DNA of 64,000 nucleotides from Isoetes taiwanensis (taxonomy: Eukaryota; Streptophyta; Lycopodiopsida; Isoetales; Isoetaceae). Position 1 is the first letter of the stretch; each line of letters begins with the position of its first letter. The DNA is taken from the NCBI GenBank assembly GCA_021234155.1, contig JAJEKV010000027.1, forward strand, positions 11,980,716 through 12,044,715, read 5' to 3'. Under the pieces are notes generated by a model that was not told where the DNA came from, made no database searches, and saw only the letters and a list, made by a program, of their open reading frames with translations. Position numbers and translations under genes: made by a program. Positions 32,257-45,128 of this stretch are shown here, piece by piece.

Positions 32257-35200
32257 GAAGCCCTCAGAACTACAAAAATTCATGTGCAATATACAGGATG
32301 TGTCATCAAGTCATCAAATTATTACAAATCTATATATTACTTTTCACTTTCATCATTATCCATCTTGAGATGGATTTTGAAGCACAATCGGTTAATCTAC
32401 AGTATGATCATTAAATCGAATACCTGTATATATTTAGATGCATAAACATACAATTTCACAAGAGAACTACTGCAACTAGGAAACTCTTATTGCAAGTAGC
32501 TTTACATGTTTGACATGTAATAGAAAAACAAAGGATAGAAAACTTGAGTTCGCGTTTTATGCAGCTTTTGTAGTCTCCACTAGTTGAGATTCATACTTGT
32601 CATATTCTATTGATGCTCATTATCCAATATTTTCAGGCCTTTACAAATGGCATTGCAAAAGCACCACATGTGAAGAACCAAGGCAGTCTGAGAATCATAG
32701 AAAAAGAACTTCGTGGATAAATTAAGTATACTATATAAAAAATATTTCGACTATTACATCAACATGTAAAATCTATTGAATTTTGCCAAAATATTCTACA
32801 TCGACTTCAAGCGGAGACTCTTGTCTTTAGCGATTACTACAACTTGTAGATCAAATAATCTTGATACTCTTGAATCTTGTGTCACTTGCTTTGCATCAAG
32901 TCTTGCACTCATAAGTGCTAACCATATGCTTTCATGCTTTTAAACTTGTAGCATATTTTTCAACTTCGAAGCAAGATCTAGCAACAATGGGTCTACTTAA
33001 AAGTTCATAACCTACTCCCTTGGCCGCTTATGCCTAGACAAGATCCATGTTGTGATTGTTCCTACTTTTTGTTATAAATCAATGAAAGTTAACTTTATAT
33101 GTGCCTCGACATTGAAATATAAAACTAAAATACTTGCAATCTCAATGTACCAAACATAGTTTATACATGCTCAGATTTTAACATTTTTCCACATATGAAT
33201 CTTAACACTAGACCTGTCCCTCGGACCATTCCTGATCCATGGACCAGAACTAGCCCACATGACCTCTACCACTTAAACCCATGTAACTCACGAAAGGAAT
33301 TTCCATTTTATAATATACCACCATCATTTGAGTCTTTACTTGTTTCTTAATGACTTCTGAGAATTTCAAGACCAATGGGGTCACCCATACCTTGTGGTGA
33401 TTGCTCAAAACATTGGAGAAGTTGGCAGTTCTGCACCAGTCCAGAACTGCCTTCTTTGATATTTCTAGCATAAAGTGACCTAAACCTTGTTAAAGTTGGA
33501 GATATTTGCCTGTTTATCATAGAACACATCGGTGGAAGCCGCCAAACTCTATGTTGGTCAAAAACGCTGCTTGAGGTTCAAGAATTGTTTCTCTCTTATT
33601 ACAACGACTTTTTATTTAATTCGTGTGGCTATGAGTTGCTAACTATACGAGCTATAGTTTCATGATTTTTTTGAGTATTCATAAGTCATGTTAACCTCAA
33701 TATTTAGTAAAAGAAATCTACTATACAGAATTCTGGACAAAAGTATATGTTAAAAATGCTCCAATAACAATCATCCATAATGCCATGTGGGTAATAAATG
33801 ATGCGTCCTATATATCTACATAGAACATAACTCTTATCAACTTATATTTAGTGTAACTAGGGTGTAACCATGCAATTTTTGGAATTCAAACATGATGCAC
33901 AATAGCCGGATTAACACATTAGAGCATAAAAAGTTGGGTCAAGTCCATAATTATAGGTCCAAAACTCCACAATGATTAAGTTAGTGTTGTTTATTGATGA
34001 ATTCAAGTAGATGTTGTGAATGACAATATATAAATAGACCACATAACATTTCATATATGCTTCTTTGGTTCATAGAAAGAGACACTACTTTTCCCCAAAT
34101 ATGCCTTTAAAATAATTCAAAATGTGAGAAATGATATATATTGAGATCTCCTATATAGGTTGTATGGTCTTGTTGAAAAAAATACCATGAAATTTGTTTA
34201 TTTCTTACTAGCATAAACTTCATATCGTATTCTTTGCTACAAAACATTGTCATCCAAGTACAATAATATTACAGTTATCTTTCATGTATATTATATTTTT
34301 TATGGATGCAAAACTTTCTTGGCAATAGAAATCTCTAGTTGTGTGTTAAAGTAATATGTTATTTCTAAGGTTTTAATTTATATATGAAAGAAAGACCAAT
34401 TGTATAGAGCATATATCTCTCATTAGCCTTATCCATTTTTTCCCATAGAATGATACTATGGCTTTTTAGCTTCGATCACATGATTTTTGAAAGGTGATAA
34501 GTGAAAGTCCATGTAGGTTCAATTGGTCAAAAATACCCATTCTCAATTTTTTGTGCTTCAACTTTACCCTTAAATTATGCAAAGCTAACATAATCAATTA
34601 ATTTTGTCCTATAGAGAATCATACAAGTAAACTATATGTGAAAGTTGGGATCAAAATTGATTAAAGGCATTTTCATTAATTAATGATTTTTAAACTTTCA
34701 ATCATTTGGACCAATGATGGTCTGCAACTGGACTGCAGATAGCAGTCTATCTTGATTTTTTATAGTAAAAGTTTTGTATATTTTTCCTTGGTTCTTTTTG
34801 CATTGGTTTCTTGACATGAGATATTTTGAAAATGTGATTTTGTAAAGTCACACCTTAGGGCACAAATCTAGAATAAACATGGAAGATATAATATAATTGA
34901 TGCTATCTATTCTAGTACAATCCTCAAGATAATGAACAACAAATATTCTCAATTTTTGAATGAACTATGGACCCATGTGGGCGGTGCGAGATATTGTTTT
35001 TGATTTTTTTACCATGTCTTTTGCTCTTTCTCTGAGCTTGTTTTGCATTGATTTCATATCCTTATAAACTTTCATAATATGATTTCTTGGAGGACAACCT
35101 CAAGTCATACGTAGCAATGCTATCCATTTGTATAAATTCCCTAAAATTGAAAATAGAAGTAAAAGTCAAAACATCAAATTCAAACTCAACAAATATTTTT

Positions 35201-35830
35201 ATAGGATGGAGGACCTCGTGAACTATTTATATCCAAATTTGAACTCAAAATTGATCTCCTTACGAAAGTTATTGTTTTTATATCACAAGCTGCTCTCACG
35301 GGGACTAGTCTTGGTTCTCGGAAAGCGGGAGGCGATTTGACTTTTTGTCATGTTTGAATTGCTCTATCTTCCTTCACAGACTTCGAATTGAGATATGGTT
35401 TTTTGTGCCTTGCTCTACATTTCGTGTAGAAAAATAACATTATAACCAAAAGAATCAAAAAATCTTTTCATCAAGATAGTTTTACTTTGTGTGAACATGA
35501 AGCTTTTGGTACTGGGCCCCCATGGATTTGCTAGAGCATAACTCACAAGAATGGGAGCTGCTACATTTATATGTATTTTTCATGTGAAGTATAACTGTCA
35601 TATATGAACTTCTAGAAGGTTTGACTAGTTTTTGTGTTCTTGATTTTATATGATTTTCTTTTGTGAACCCTCAAAATGCCCTTTAATGGTCCATCATAAG
35701 ACAGATCTAGTGTTAAATCAAATTCTTTGTGAGTATATAGTGTATCAAAAATTGAAAGAGGCAGTATTACTAAACTAAGCTAGTATACATCCCAATTAAT
35801 ACTATGGCCAATTGTATTTTTAAGAAATAA
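32257..35830. other. AT-rich intergenic DNA, nothing recognised
   Basis: No gene, tRNA or clear repeat could be supported in these 3.5 kb. Minus frames at 33,250-33,529 and the plus frame at 35,128-35,340 are short, without domains, and lie in DNA full of stops. Confidence 0.5.
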
Positions 35831-35837
35831 ACATGAT

Positions 35838-36145
35838 TTATGCCAAATACTCTTTTAAAGCTGCATCAAAATTACCATCATTAGCAAGACTCAGCAAAAT
35901 TGCATTGCATATGTTTCCATGCACAGAATACCCCTACCCATTCTCCAATACGAGAAATATTCTATCAGAATATTTAGTCTGCCATACTTATAGAGGTTAT
36001 GCAACAAGTTGGAGCAGGTAGAGTCACAAATCCCAATCTTAATCTGTCATAAGCTGAATCAATTTCCAACTTGCTTCTGGTTGATTAGCCTTACCCAGAG
36101 CTTCAACAAGAATATCATATGGCAAGAGCCTTGGACATCTATCCT
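35838..36145 (-). pseudogene. Pentatricopeptide-repeat (PPR) gene fragment, frameshifted
   Basis: Reading the minus strand downwards, three successive segments in three frames look like PPR units: YDILVEALGKANQPEASWKL (about 36,135-36,075), LLHNLYKYGRLNILIEYFSY (about 36,015-35,955), and NAILLSLANDGNFDAALKEY (about 35,905-35,845). PPR proteins bind organellar RNA. Spacing is close to 35 residues per unit allowing for the breaks. There are stops between and after the units. The remaining gene is not visible, so this is a relic. Confidence 0.55.
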
Positions 36146-36149
36146 GCTT

Positions 36150-36780
36150 TTAGTGGAGGCACGGGTAAAGCCTAGTCTTAACACCTTTCTAAAGGAAAAG
36201 TTAATCCTACAAGAAATTTATCGTGGCGGCCAAGGCCACCGCGAACATTTCTCTTTCCCGACCCCATGTGTACGAAGGTGGGTCGGTATGATAAGAATCC
36301 TTTTATAGAATTTGATGTGGTTCATGTGGCAAAAGAAGTTATTTCATTTTCAGTTTTAAAATGTTTATGTGGGCATTAAACTAAGGTGTTAAAAATATTT
36401 GCAGTTCAAGACGCTTATGTTAAAAATAAGGTACTAACACACTAGGGACTCTTGAAACACCTAAGCTCTCAACCAATTATCTACACATATATGAATCATT
36501 TAGGCAAAGATTATGTGGTCTTGCTAATGGCAATATTTTAAGCAAGGATTCTACTCTACCAGTTCTTTTAAAGGGAAAATACCATTATTTATTGGTTGTT
36601 AATTATTGCCACAATATAGAAATAGTCCTGCGGACCGCACCTAGATCGGGCGCCGATCTTCTATGGTTGCTTTTAATCTTCTCTAGTGAGTCAAAGATGG
36701 CTCTGAGCCGCCGGATGTGAACCGGCTTGAAGTAGCAACAAAGCAATCGGCTTGAGAGATAGTAGATAGCAAAGGCGGGT
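36150..36780. other. Intergenic, nothing recognised
   Basis: No coding evidence. GC-rich patches (GATCGGGCGCCGATC near 36,645) lie beside the GRAS fragment. Confidence 0.4.
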
Positions 36781-36814
36781 TGATCTTTGAAGCATTCTTA
36801 TACAATATGAAATT

Positions 36815-37440
36815 GGGCTGGAAATATTTCCTCCAAGTGAAGATATTCTAGCTGCTAATGCTTCAACAAAAATGAGGCCAATCTCTACGAGACCGTTTCC
36901 TCCGAGGAGATGCCCTTTTTCTGATCAAAGGCGCAAGATGATTTGCCTCATTTAAATCCCCATTTGAGACACCTTTTGCACACTCTATTAAAGATTCAAG
37001 TAAATCTAAATGCGGTAAATTTAATCTATTAAAAACATCTTAAGTAGCTTGTGCTCAATCCTTTGTTATACCTCGGTGACGGATCTCTAGAGTATATGAC
37101 TTTCGGCTTAAAATGGTCGGGAGGATGCAAATTCATGAATGATCATGGCAAATAGGGTCGATTCATGTACTGTTTAAATCGTCGGGGCCCCAAAATTTCT
37201 CAATAAAAGCGCCTACAAGCTGAGGAAAATTTCTCATCAGGATATAGAAAAGGCCTACAACTGCCCTTCTCTAGGAAATGAGGAAAAATTAGAGCTGCTT
37301 GGTTGATTCTTCCCCAAATAAGCTCTAGAATCGACCAACTCCAATAACTGCTTTTGAATTACTTCCACATCTGCAAGATCGTCTTCTTCTATATCATTTT
37401 CGCCGAAAAATGTAACCAAAGGAAGGATCGGCGGCACGAA
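36815..37440 (-). pseudogene. GRAS-family transcription regulator fragment, frameshifted
   Basis: The minus strand at about 37,015-36,935 reads LDLLESLIECAKGVSNGDLN, matching the first leucine-rich part of the GRAS domain (L-L-x-x-C-A-x-A-V-x-x-G-D). One frameshift later, at about 36,880-36,815, it reads GLIFVEALAARISSLGG, matching the family's F-x-E-A-L-A-A-R-I. GRAS proteins are plant transcriptional regulators. The frame at 37,437-37,255 is acidic (FFGENDIEEDDLADVEVIQK) and may be its N-terminal region, but stops separate it. VHIID, PFYRE and SAW motifs were not found, so the gene is truncated. Confidence 0.6.
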
Positions 37441-37444
37441 GAAT

Positions 37445-38340
37445 GGGGAAGAATTTTAAAGCGTCAGAAATCATCTTTACGGAGCAATTGCAGCGATTGA
37501 AAAGGGAAGCGGGGTATTTCGATAATTTGAGCCAAAGCTAAAAGTTTTTCCACGGCGGTTCTTTGCCTTCTCTGCGATTCTACCAAAGACTCCATAGGCG
37601 AGAAAAATGAAGTACGGATGAGGAAATATGTAGTATAGCTGAACTTTCCTTCTTCGCCATAGCCCGAGTATTGAACGCTTCGTATCCCTCGTGGTTGTGT
37701 TGTGCCACTTCATATCTTTGTCCATCTGCACAATATCGTTTGCAGACTGTCACAATCTGGCAACGGAAGATCTGCCATGTCAGAATCATGAGGAGATTGC
37801 CCAGATCTGGCTACTTGTCTCTAGAATCGAACAGAGAAAGAATGTGCCGCTCACTGTTTTTTGTCCTCCTTTTTTTCCTTTAAAACATCGCTATTTTTTG
37901 CCCCCCGAAACACAGAATATGCCAAACCATCTTGCCAATAAGAATTATATGAGTTAGATATAAATTGTCTGATTATAGAAGGATCCAAGGGCTTTTATCT
38001 CGTGTACAAGCTTCAAAGTAGATTTGATGAGCTCTGCATTAGAAACATGCTTGATAACATCTTTGATGGCTTGAGGGTGGTCAATGGAATCTCATTTTGG
38101 AGAGATTATACATTCACATCTATATTTTGCCATTTTTAAGGGCGCTTCTTTGCAAAAATTAAACTGTGACTTAATGAGGAGCCAAAATGGGGGTTGGGGG
38201 GGGAGGGAATTGAACCTTTTGAAATTCTCAAGTTTATCCAAAAAAGGCCAATTTTAAGAGCATGGTATTTTTTTAAAAGGAATCTTTGAAATGGGAGTTC
38301 TGCAACACTCCCATTTAATTTGCAACCTTGTTTGTTACAG
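37445..38340. other. Intergenic, nothing recognised
   Basis: Minus frames at 37,477-37,789 overlap one another without a domain. They could be further upstream parts of the GRAS relic, but no motif supports that. Confidence 0.4.
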
Positions 38341-38344
38341 AAGG

Positions 38345-39545
38345 TAGCTGTGTGTTTGGTCTCCTGCCACTTTTGTATACATTGGATTGTTGTGTAACTT
38401 GAAACTCTTCCTTCGTAGGCATGGGTTGAAGCTGAAAGCTGTGTATGATGATATCATAAGCTCAATGTACGCTATTATTAATGTCGTGAGGCATGGGTTG
38501 AAGGCTGAAAAGCGTATGATGATATCATAAGCTCCAATGTGCGTTATTGTCTCTCTTGTATTCACGAATGCGCTATGTTACCTTCCAAAGAAATTTTTCG
38601 TTGCAAAGAAATCGATGGTCATCTTGTTGCTCTTCTAGGGTTAGGGCTAGAAGCTGTAATTCCCACTAGTGGTTCATTTGGTTTTCTTAATGTCTCTTAC
38701 CTTGTCTTTTTATATTTTTTGTCAGTATGACTTCTTCAATAAATTTCACAAACTTGATGCTCCTATAGAACTTGATGCAACTATGGGAGCTCTTAGATTA
38801 CTAGAGAGGAGGGAGGGATAGTATTTTTTATGTCACGTTGGCCTCCTTCCTCCTCATAATCTTCCTCAAGGTGGTATTGTCCTTATGATGTCCCTTGGAG
38901 GAGATACTGTTGGCGGGGGTCGGTTTTGAATCATACATCGTAGCCCTCATGTTCAAGGGTGCAAAGTCCAGCGATTGTATGGAATGTTACATTATCTTGT
39001 CGATGGCCTTGAATTCTTTGGACTTTACAAGTCATGTAATCAGGCATATTTCTTGTCCTATCGATATTTGATTCTTGATCCTTGTAGTGTTCCACAACAA
39101 GTCATTCAGATATTTCTTGTCCTATCCTTGATCCTTGTAGTGTTCCACAAGTTTGATTCTTGATCCTTGTAGTATTCCACAAAATCTTGTAGCTTGTTGT
39201 TATAAGGATCCACCTTCCTCCCCACAGTATGGAAGTTTTTCAGGTTGAAGTTGTTGATTGTACTCAACAATGATGCCTCTCTAGTATAGGGTTCTAGACA
39301 AGGTAGTATGCATATCAAAACTATGCTCAAAGGCTTGATAAGCTACTTCGACTACCACCTCTTAAAATGTGATTGGAGTCGTACCAATCGATGAAGCTAG
39401 TAAATGCCATAGAGTTGAGGATATGGCGAAAAGATAACCATGCAAGATCACGAGGAGGCTACAAAATCACCTGAGCAGAGGAGTTTAAGTCTTGGTAAGA
39501 AAAAAGTCAACTGAGGGTTGCATATATATATAAATAAGGAATTTT
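38345..39545. repeat. Interspersed repeat family, copy 2, with internal tandem duplications
   Basis: Matches 12,840-13,740. Near 38,412-38,540 an 85-bp unit containing ATGATGATATCATAAGCT and GCATGGGTTGAA is duplicated in tandem. Near 39,075-39,170 the phrase TTGATCCTTGTAGT(G/A)TTCCACAA occurs three times where copy 1 has a single diverged form. The frames in it are short and unassigned. Confidence 0.7.
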
Positions 39546-39559
39546 TAGGATTGTGCCAG

Positions 39560-40990
39560 ACCGATAATTCACTTGCAAGCTTTTCCATAAGTTCAGCCAG
39601 CTAAATACATAGTGAAATGCAATCTAACTGTTACCAAGCACCGCCCAAATAAGGAAACAGTAATATCTTCAAACTGACTGTGTGTGGTGATTAATAAAGC
39701 TCTTCTTTTGCACTGGCGTCAAATTTTATAAGGCATGACAGATCTTTCAATTGAATAACAGACAAATGTTGCCCAAATCCAAACTTCAATCAACAATCAG
39801 ATGGTTTGAAATAATGTTCTAAGAGTTAATCTGAAAAAAAGATGCATACTGTACTTGCACATATATACATGGATACAATGAATCGTAGAAAATAGATAGT
39901 TTGTTTTCTCCTTTTTATCAAGCTTGTATTCCTGTAGAGCAGCTTGGAAGCCAGCTTTAGGAATATAATCTTATGCCTCACCAGCCTGGTCTTTGAGGAT
40001 GCACTTGATGCAAATGGTGCATCCCTGTATTGAATAAAACAACTCCAGGCAGGAACATTTTCTGAAAAAAGACTTAAAACAACATTATAACAACAAATCG
40101 GAATAAATCAGTTGAAGCTGCAGATTTCGCTAGTTGAATACAGCATCCTTAAGCATGTGGCAGCTCTGCTAATCGAATAAAAGAAAACAGCAAATTAAAT
40201 CAAAGAACTATCGTTACAAAGCAAATAAATTCCAAGCATACACTGTCAAGTAGCTCAAAAGAACTCTGCAGGAAAATGCATGGCCGAAACATATAACAGC
40301 TAATGCTTTTGTGCAATCCATTCTGCATCCCATACCTTGTTGAGCAAAGATGCATCCATTATGCAGTTCGGCAGTAACTGCTGAAAGTAGATGATACATG
40401 TCTGGCATGATTTCATGCTACACAAAACAAACAGAAATAACCTCAGCAAATACATATGCTAGTAAAAACTTACATGAGCCTGAAAGAAGTACCTTATTGT
40501 TGGCTGTTATATGCTGAGGCTACATCAAAACTCGAGTATCCGCCTTCAGCATTGATAACAAAGGTAGCCATTCACAAAAATATAATAAAGAGACACCCAT
40601 GCTGTTCTCGTCAATATAGCTTTGAAATTTCATCTTCTGGTCAAACCTTCTCCTTGAAAGCCCACAAATTTCCTCAAAGCTAGGACATTTCTCCTTCTCT
40701 ACTTCAATGAGTGAAATAATCATGTAAGAATGCATAGGAAGCATTTGGCCCTTCTTAAATTCATTCTGCATTACTGCGTCTAGGGGTCTTCCAGTAAGAA
40801 TTTCAATGCAGACAATGCAAAACTATACACATCCATCTTTTTGAGTAGTGCCCTATCTGCAGGAATCTCAAGGCTGTACAATGCTGTACCTTTCATGTTT
40901 GTTAAACTGTTATCTTTGGGACTAAAACTCTGCTTTAGATTTGCCAAAATCGGCGGGTTTGTCAACCAAACTTCTGACTAGCTTTTGCCT
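39560..40990 (-). pseudogene. Protein-kinase gene fragment, unit 1 of a tandem pair
   Basis: Minus frame 40,965-40,780 reads NMKGTALYSLEIPADRALLK followed by KMDVYSFALSALKFL, matching kinase subdomains VIII-IX (G-T-x-x-Y-x-x-x-E ... D-V-Y-S-F). Just upstream, the other frame reads ADFGKSK, the DFG motif of subdomain VII. Subdomains I-VI are not recognisable and the frame shifts between VII and VIII. The downstream frame (40,771-40,520) may be the C-terminal lobe. It is a relic; the plant kinase subfamily cannot be told. Confidence 0.6.
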
Positions 40991-41099
40991 GAGAATCACA
41001 TAACATGTCACTTTTTGTCCTTCCAAAAAAAAACATCGCATATAACATGAACAAATTGAAAGCACTACTCTTAAGAAACTGTCTACAACATCAAAATAT

Positions 41100-42370
41100 A
41101 AGAAAAAGAAGCAGTACTATTCTTTGACTGACCCCGTGTAACGATTAATCTAGCACCATATTTTATAAGGCATGACATACCTTTCAATTGAACAGAAAAG
41201 AGAATGTCTGTAAACTATGACTTCAATCAACAATCAGATGGCTTAAAATGATGTTTTAAAAAATATTGTGCAACAAGAAGAATGCATACTGTTGTTGCAC
41301 ATATATAGAAAACAGATAGTTCGTTTTCTCCTTTGTATCAACCTTGTTCCTGTGTCGAAAGCCAGCTTCAGAAATAAAATGTTGTGCCTCACCGGCGAAC
41401 ATTATCTTGGTCTTTCAATGTCAGAATGCACTTGACGATGCAAATGGTGCATCCCCATATTGAATGAAGCAACTCCAGGGAGAAACATTTTCTGTAAAAT
41501 GTTTCAACAATATTGTAACAAAAAAAAATCATTTTCTAAATCAGTTCAAGAAGCAGACCTGTGCTAATTGAGTACTATCCAAACAAAGCCTGAATATCGC
41601 CCTTCAAAAAAAATATAATAAAAGAGATATCCATGCTGAGATTCTTCAATAAGTCCCTTCTAGATAGGCTGTGCAGAAGCACTTCTTTCCTTATGGGTCC
41701 CTCGTGTTCACCATTGGACGAAACTTGTAAACTGGGCAAAAATTTTGCTCATCAGAGCCCTGATCGCCACATTTGTTTGGCCCCGGAGGTGGCATGTAAC
41801 TGTACCTGGGCCCTGAGATGGTTGCAGGTAGGAATGAATACACAAGAAAGGTGGATGCATATAGCTTTGGCATTGTCAGATAACATATATTGCTCTTTGG
41901 GAATAGAGTTCTGAGGCATTGTCCTGATGTCTCTTTCAAGTGTTTTTGTGTGCATTCTATGATAATCTTGTTTCTCATGAATACAGCTTTGAATTTCATC
42001 TTCTAGTCAAACTTTTTCCTTGAAAGCCCACAAATCCTCAAAGCTAGGACGTTCTCCTTGTCTACTTCAAGCAGTGAAATATAATCGTGTAAAGGTCCCG
42101 AAGAATGCGTCGGAGGAGAGAAGGCCGTTCTTTAAACCTTTCTGCAGAGCTCCACCCGAGAGTGTTCCAGTAAGAATTCTATGAAGACAATGCAAAACCT
42201 ATATGCATCCAGCTTTTTTGAGTAGTGCCCTAACTGCAGGAATATTCAAGGCCGTACACCGCTGTAGCTTTCATTTTTTGTACAACTGTTATGAAACTCT
42301 GCTTTAGATTTGCCAAAATCAGCAAATTCAACCAAACTTCCAACTAGCTTTTCCCTGGAAACACATCAAC
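41100..42370 (-). pseudogene. Protein-kinase gene fragment, unit 2 of a tandem pair
   Basis: Diverged copy of 39,560-40,990 in the same orientation. It shares TTTATAAGGCATGACA, CTTCAATCAACAATCAGATG, GAAAGCCCACAAAT and TTTTTGAGTAGTGCCCTA. The minus strand near 42,345-42,300 reads LVEFADFGKSKAEF, a better-preserved DFG region than in unit 1. It carries an extra segment of about 335 bp (41,645-41,978) not present in unit 1. Confidence 0.6.
41645..41978 (+). pseudogene. Inverted kinase fragment inserted in unit 2
   Basis: The segment interrupts a stretch that is continuous in unit 1 (CCATGCTG-TTC-TCAATA then TAGCTTTGAA). On the plus strand, opposite to the surrounding unit, it reads PEMVAGRNEYTRKVDAYSFG, again kinase subdomains VIII-IX. 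It differs from the host kinase sequence, so it comes from another kinase relative rather than a simple inversion. The frame is broken on both sides. Confidence 0.5.
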
Positions 42371-42374
42371 TTCA

Positions 42375-45050
42375 TGCGATGTCAATTTTCCATTCTTCAA
42401 AAAGAACAATCCTTTACATTTTTTTTTTTCTGATTAGGTTGACAAATTCACAGCAAATGGCGAGCTGCACTTCCTACAAGTTTCTTTAGATCCATATCGC
42501 ATAAGGTCCATAATGAGGGCTCTTCTGCCCTTGGCTTTAAGTTGTGAATGTCCCAACCTAGTGCATAGTGCTGGTATAACACGATAACTCACACTGGTCT
42601 ACTGCCCTAGAGATCAGTTTTTTTTTTTCAACATTATAAAGAGTAAAATCATCTCGACTACTCAATAGAAAATAGTGACAGAGGTTCACGTGTCATAAAT
42701 TGTGCATCTCGTCCAGACATTATAATCTTTACCTGCATACAACAAAACCTAATCAACATCGACTATAAAATATAGAAACCAACCAAAATTTTCATGAGGA
42801 CATGCCTACACCAACCTCTCAACGAATAGAAAATACGGTGTTCATGTTCTCTTCTCCATCTGCCTGCTGCACTTCATATAGCATCCTCGATGTATGATCA
42901 TGATCCACCATGTACGTTCTACTAACAGATCTTCATTTGCAAGCACCATTCCAAAGTTCAAATACTTTCTCATTTGGAAAATCATAAAAATTGTAGTTAC
43001 ATGCATAGAATCTCAATGTAGCATCCAGATTTCTGAGCTTGTTCTTCACAAAACACATTGTGGAGAAGCACCTCTCATCTTGCACACTTTCCAAAACCAA
43101 GCAAAGACAGAGTTCAGCAAGTCAAAAGTACTCAGATATTGCCACACGCAATAGGCTATTTCATATCTACATTGTGAGTGAAAGGTTATTGTCGCCTTAG
43201 GATAGAAATTGTGGAAGATTACATCTTAAATTATGGAGCCATCCATTCAGCCTTTTAGATTCTCTAAGGCCGAAAGATCCTGTAAGTAATTGCGTGCATA
43301 GAATAGTCAATCTTGACCATGTTTTTTCAAAGTAGAGTCTGATCAATTTGGTTCATCTCTGCCCGCCCAAGTATATATTGTCTAAATTACCATTCTCAGT
43401 AGATTTAAATACCTTTGCTTCCTTCCAGTTGATTGGTTGGGATTTTATCTATTTGCTGAATCTTCGTTTAGACAGCTTTTACTGGATTCCGTTATTCCAT
43501 GCACTTAGACTCTCCAGTTATTTCTTCACTTTCAAAATTATCCCTTTCTGCTTCTCCTATTTCAGTATTTTTCTAACATCTCTCACTGTTTCTTAGACCC
43601 AGACTCCTTCTTCCTCTTATTGTGGATAAACTCTTTAGTAACCTACTGCTTTACATTTAGTATTACCTGTGTCTACCTTAGTCGTTCCCTCTACAAATAT
43701 AACTGAAGCCGCTGCCGCTCAATGTTCCTTCCAAGCTCAGCCTCGGTGCGGTAATGCTGTTGTCACCTAACTTTCAGCAAGACAATCTAGCTATAAGTAT
43801 GACCTATTAATTAAGGGCACATCCCCAGTCTAAAGAAATCGGGTTTGCCATGTCGCCAAAACTGGGTTCCTCTAATCTGTAGGGCGCATACCATTCCGAC
43901 TGCGCTTCCTTTTTCTTGGCTGATTGGCTTGAGATACAGGACAAACGGGAGGGTGCCTTTCAGCGTTGGGCCGAACCTTGCCTAATCCCCCTTATTAAAC
44001 AAGGTGCTGCGCACGGAGGGTTGCCCTCGTGACCCGAGAGTGAAATGGCTTAAATCACACTTCAAAGTCATATTTTCGGCATATACTGACATATACTTAG
44101 AATATGCCCTGAACCTTGTGATAGCTCTTGTCCTTACCCATACCACGTCCTATAATTTGCTATGCAAAGTAATCAAACGTGCCTTTAACTATTTTTTTTT
44201 TCCTTTTTCCCTTTCGTAAAACTCTAAATTGAAGGATCTAGCGTTGCCGGGAATCCGAGCTATAAAAGCACCGTAAGTATATATAAGCCCTGCTGCGATC
44301 TAGAACTACTGATTCATCACTCAATTAATTCGTGTAGAAATATGACCATATTAGAGAAATCTGAAATTAGGGTTGGAAATGATATAATAGAACATCATAT
44401 AGATGAAAAAACAAGTGGTTAATAATCAGAAGTAGGAAGTAAATATACTGAAGTTTATATTTTCATCACAAGGACAAAAAATAACAAGTGAATCAATCCA
44501 CAAAAAGATAACAAAAATATTGAATTACTTGACCCCATACTATAAAAGTCCAGCAAATGTTCTAAGAGCGCTCAGTCTATATGTATTATACTTGCCTTTA
44601 GCTTTATAAAGGAAAGTCAAGATAGAAATGCATGCAAGATCTGTCATCTTTTCCTGCCATTGCCATCTTGTTTGTATCTATACGAGACACATACAGCAAA
44701 GACACAGAAAAAAATGCCAAATAGTTGAACTGTAATGCTGGCATACGGCTCTCACTTAAATGGCATTTCGTACATGAATAGTAGAAACAAACTTTCGAGA
44801 TGATACATGACCAAAAAACTTATTTACACACAACTTTTCCTAAAGAGCTGCCAACATTATGAACCGTTCAACAAGGAGGGATCTAGTCCATACATCTAAA
44901 TAAGCATAAAAAAATGCTTATTTGTAGGCACATCCTTCAATCAGAACTCCAAAAATTGTATGGCAGCACCTAACATGAAGTTAGTGCAAGTCACGAACTG
45001 TCCTGGAACTGATTTCAAAAGCTTTGGACAACGAATGAGAACTATCCCAG
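42375..45050. other. Intergenic, nothing recognised
   Basis: No gene is supported. T-runs lie near 42,418 and 42,618. The stretch 43,700-44,060 is GC-richer but has no domain in any frame. The plus frames at 42,894-43,154 and 43,348-43,596 are isolated. Confidence 0.45.
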
Positions 45051-45058
45051 AGTATGGA

Positions 45059-45080
45059 TTTTTTTTTTTTTGTTTTTTTT
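45059..45080 (-). repeat. A-rich tract just after the lipase-like gene
   Basis: On the minus strand, 48 bp after the TAA stop, there are eight A, one C and thirteen A. This is where a retrocopied mRNA would carry its poly(A) tail. No AATAAA lies between stop and tract. Confidence 0.6.
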
Positions 45081-45128
45081 AAACTGATATAGGAACAGAA
45101 GATGACAAATAGCAATAAGAATTAAAGT

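Noticed and set aside
43700-44060. Organellar or rRNA insertion suggested by higher GC
   Set aside because: No match to conserved rRNA, 5S or chloroplast motifs that I could recognise.
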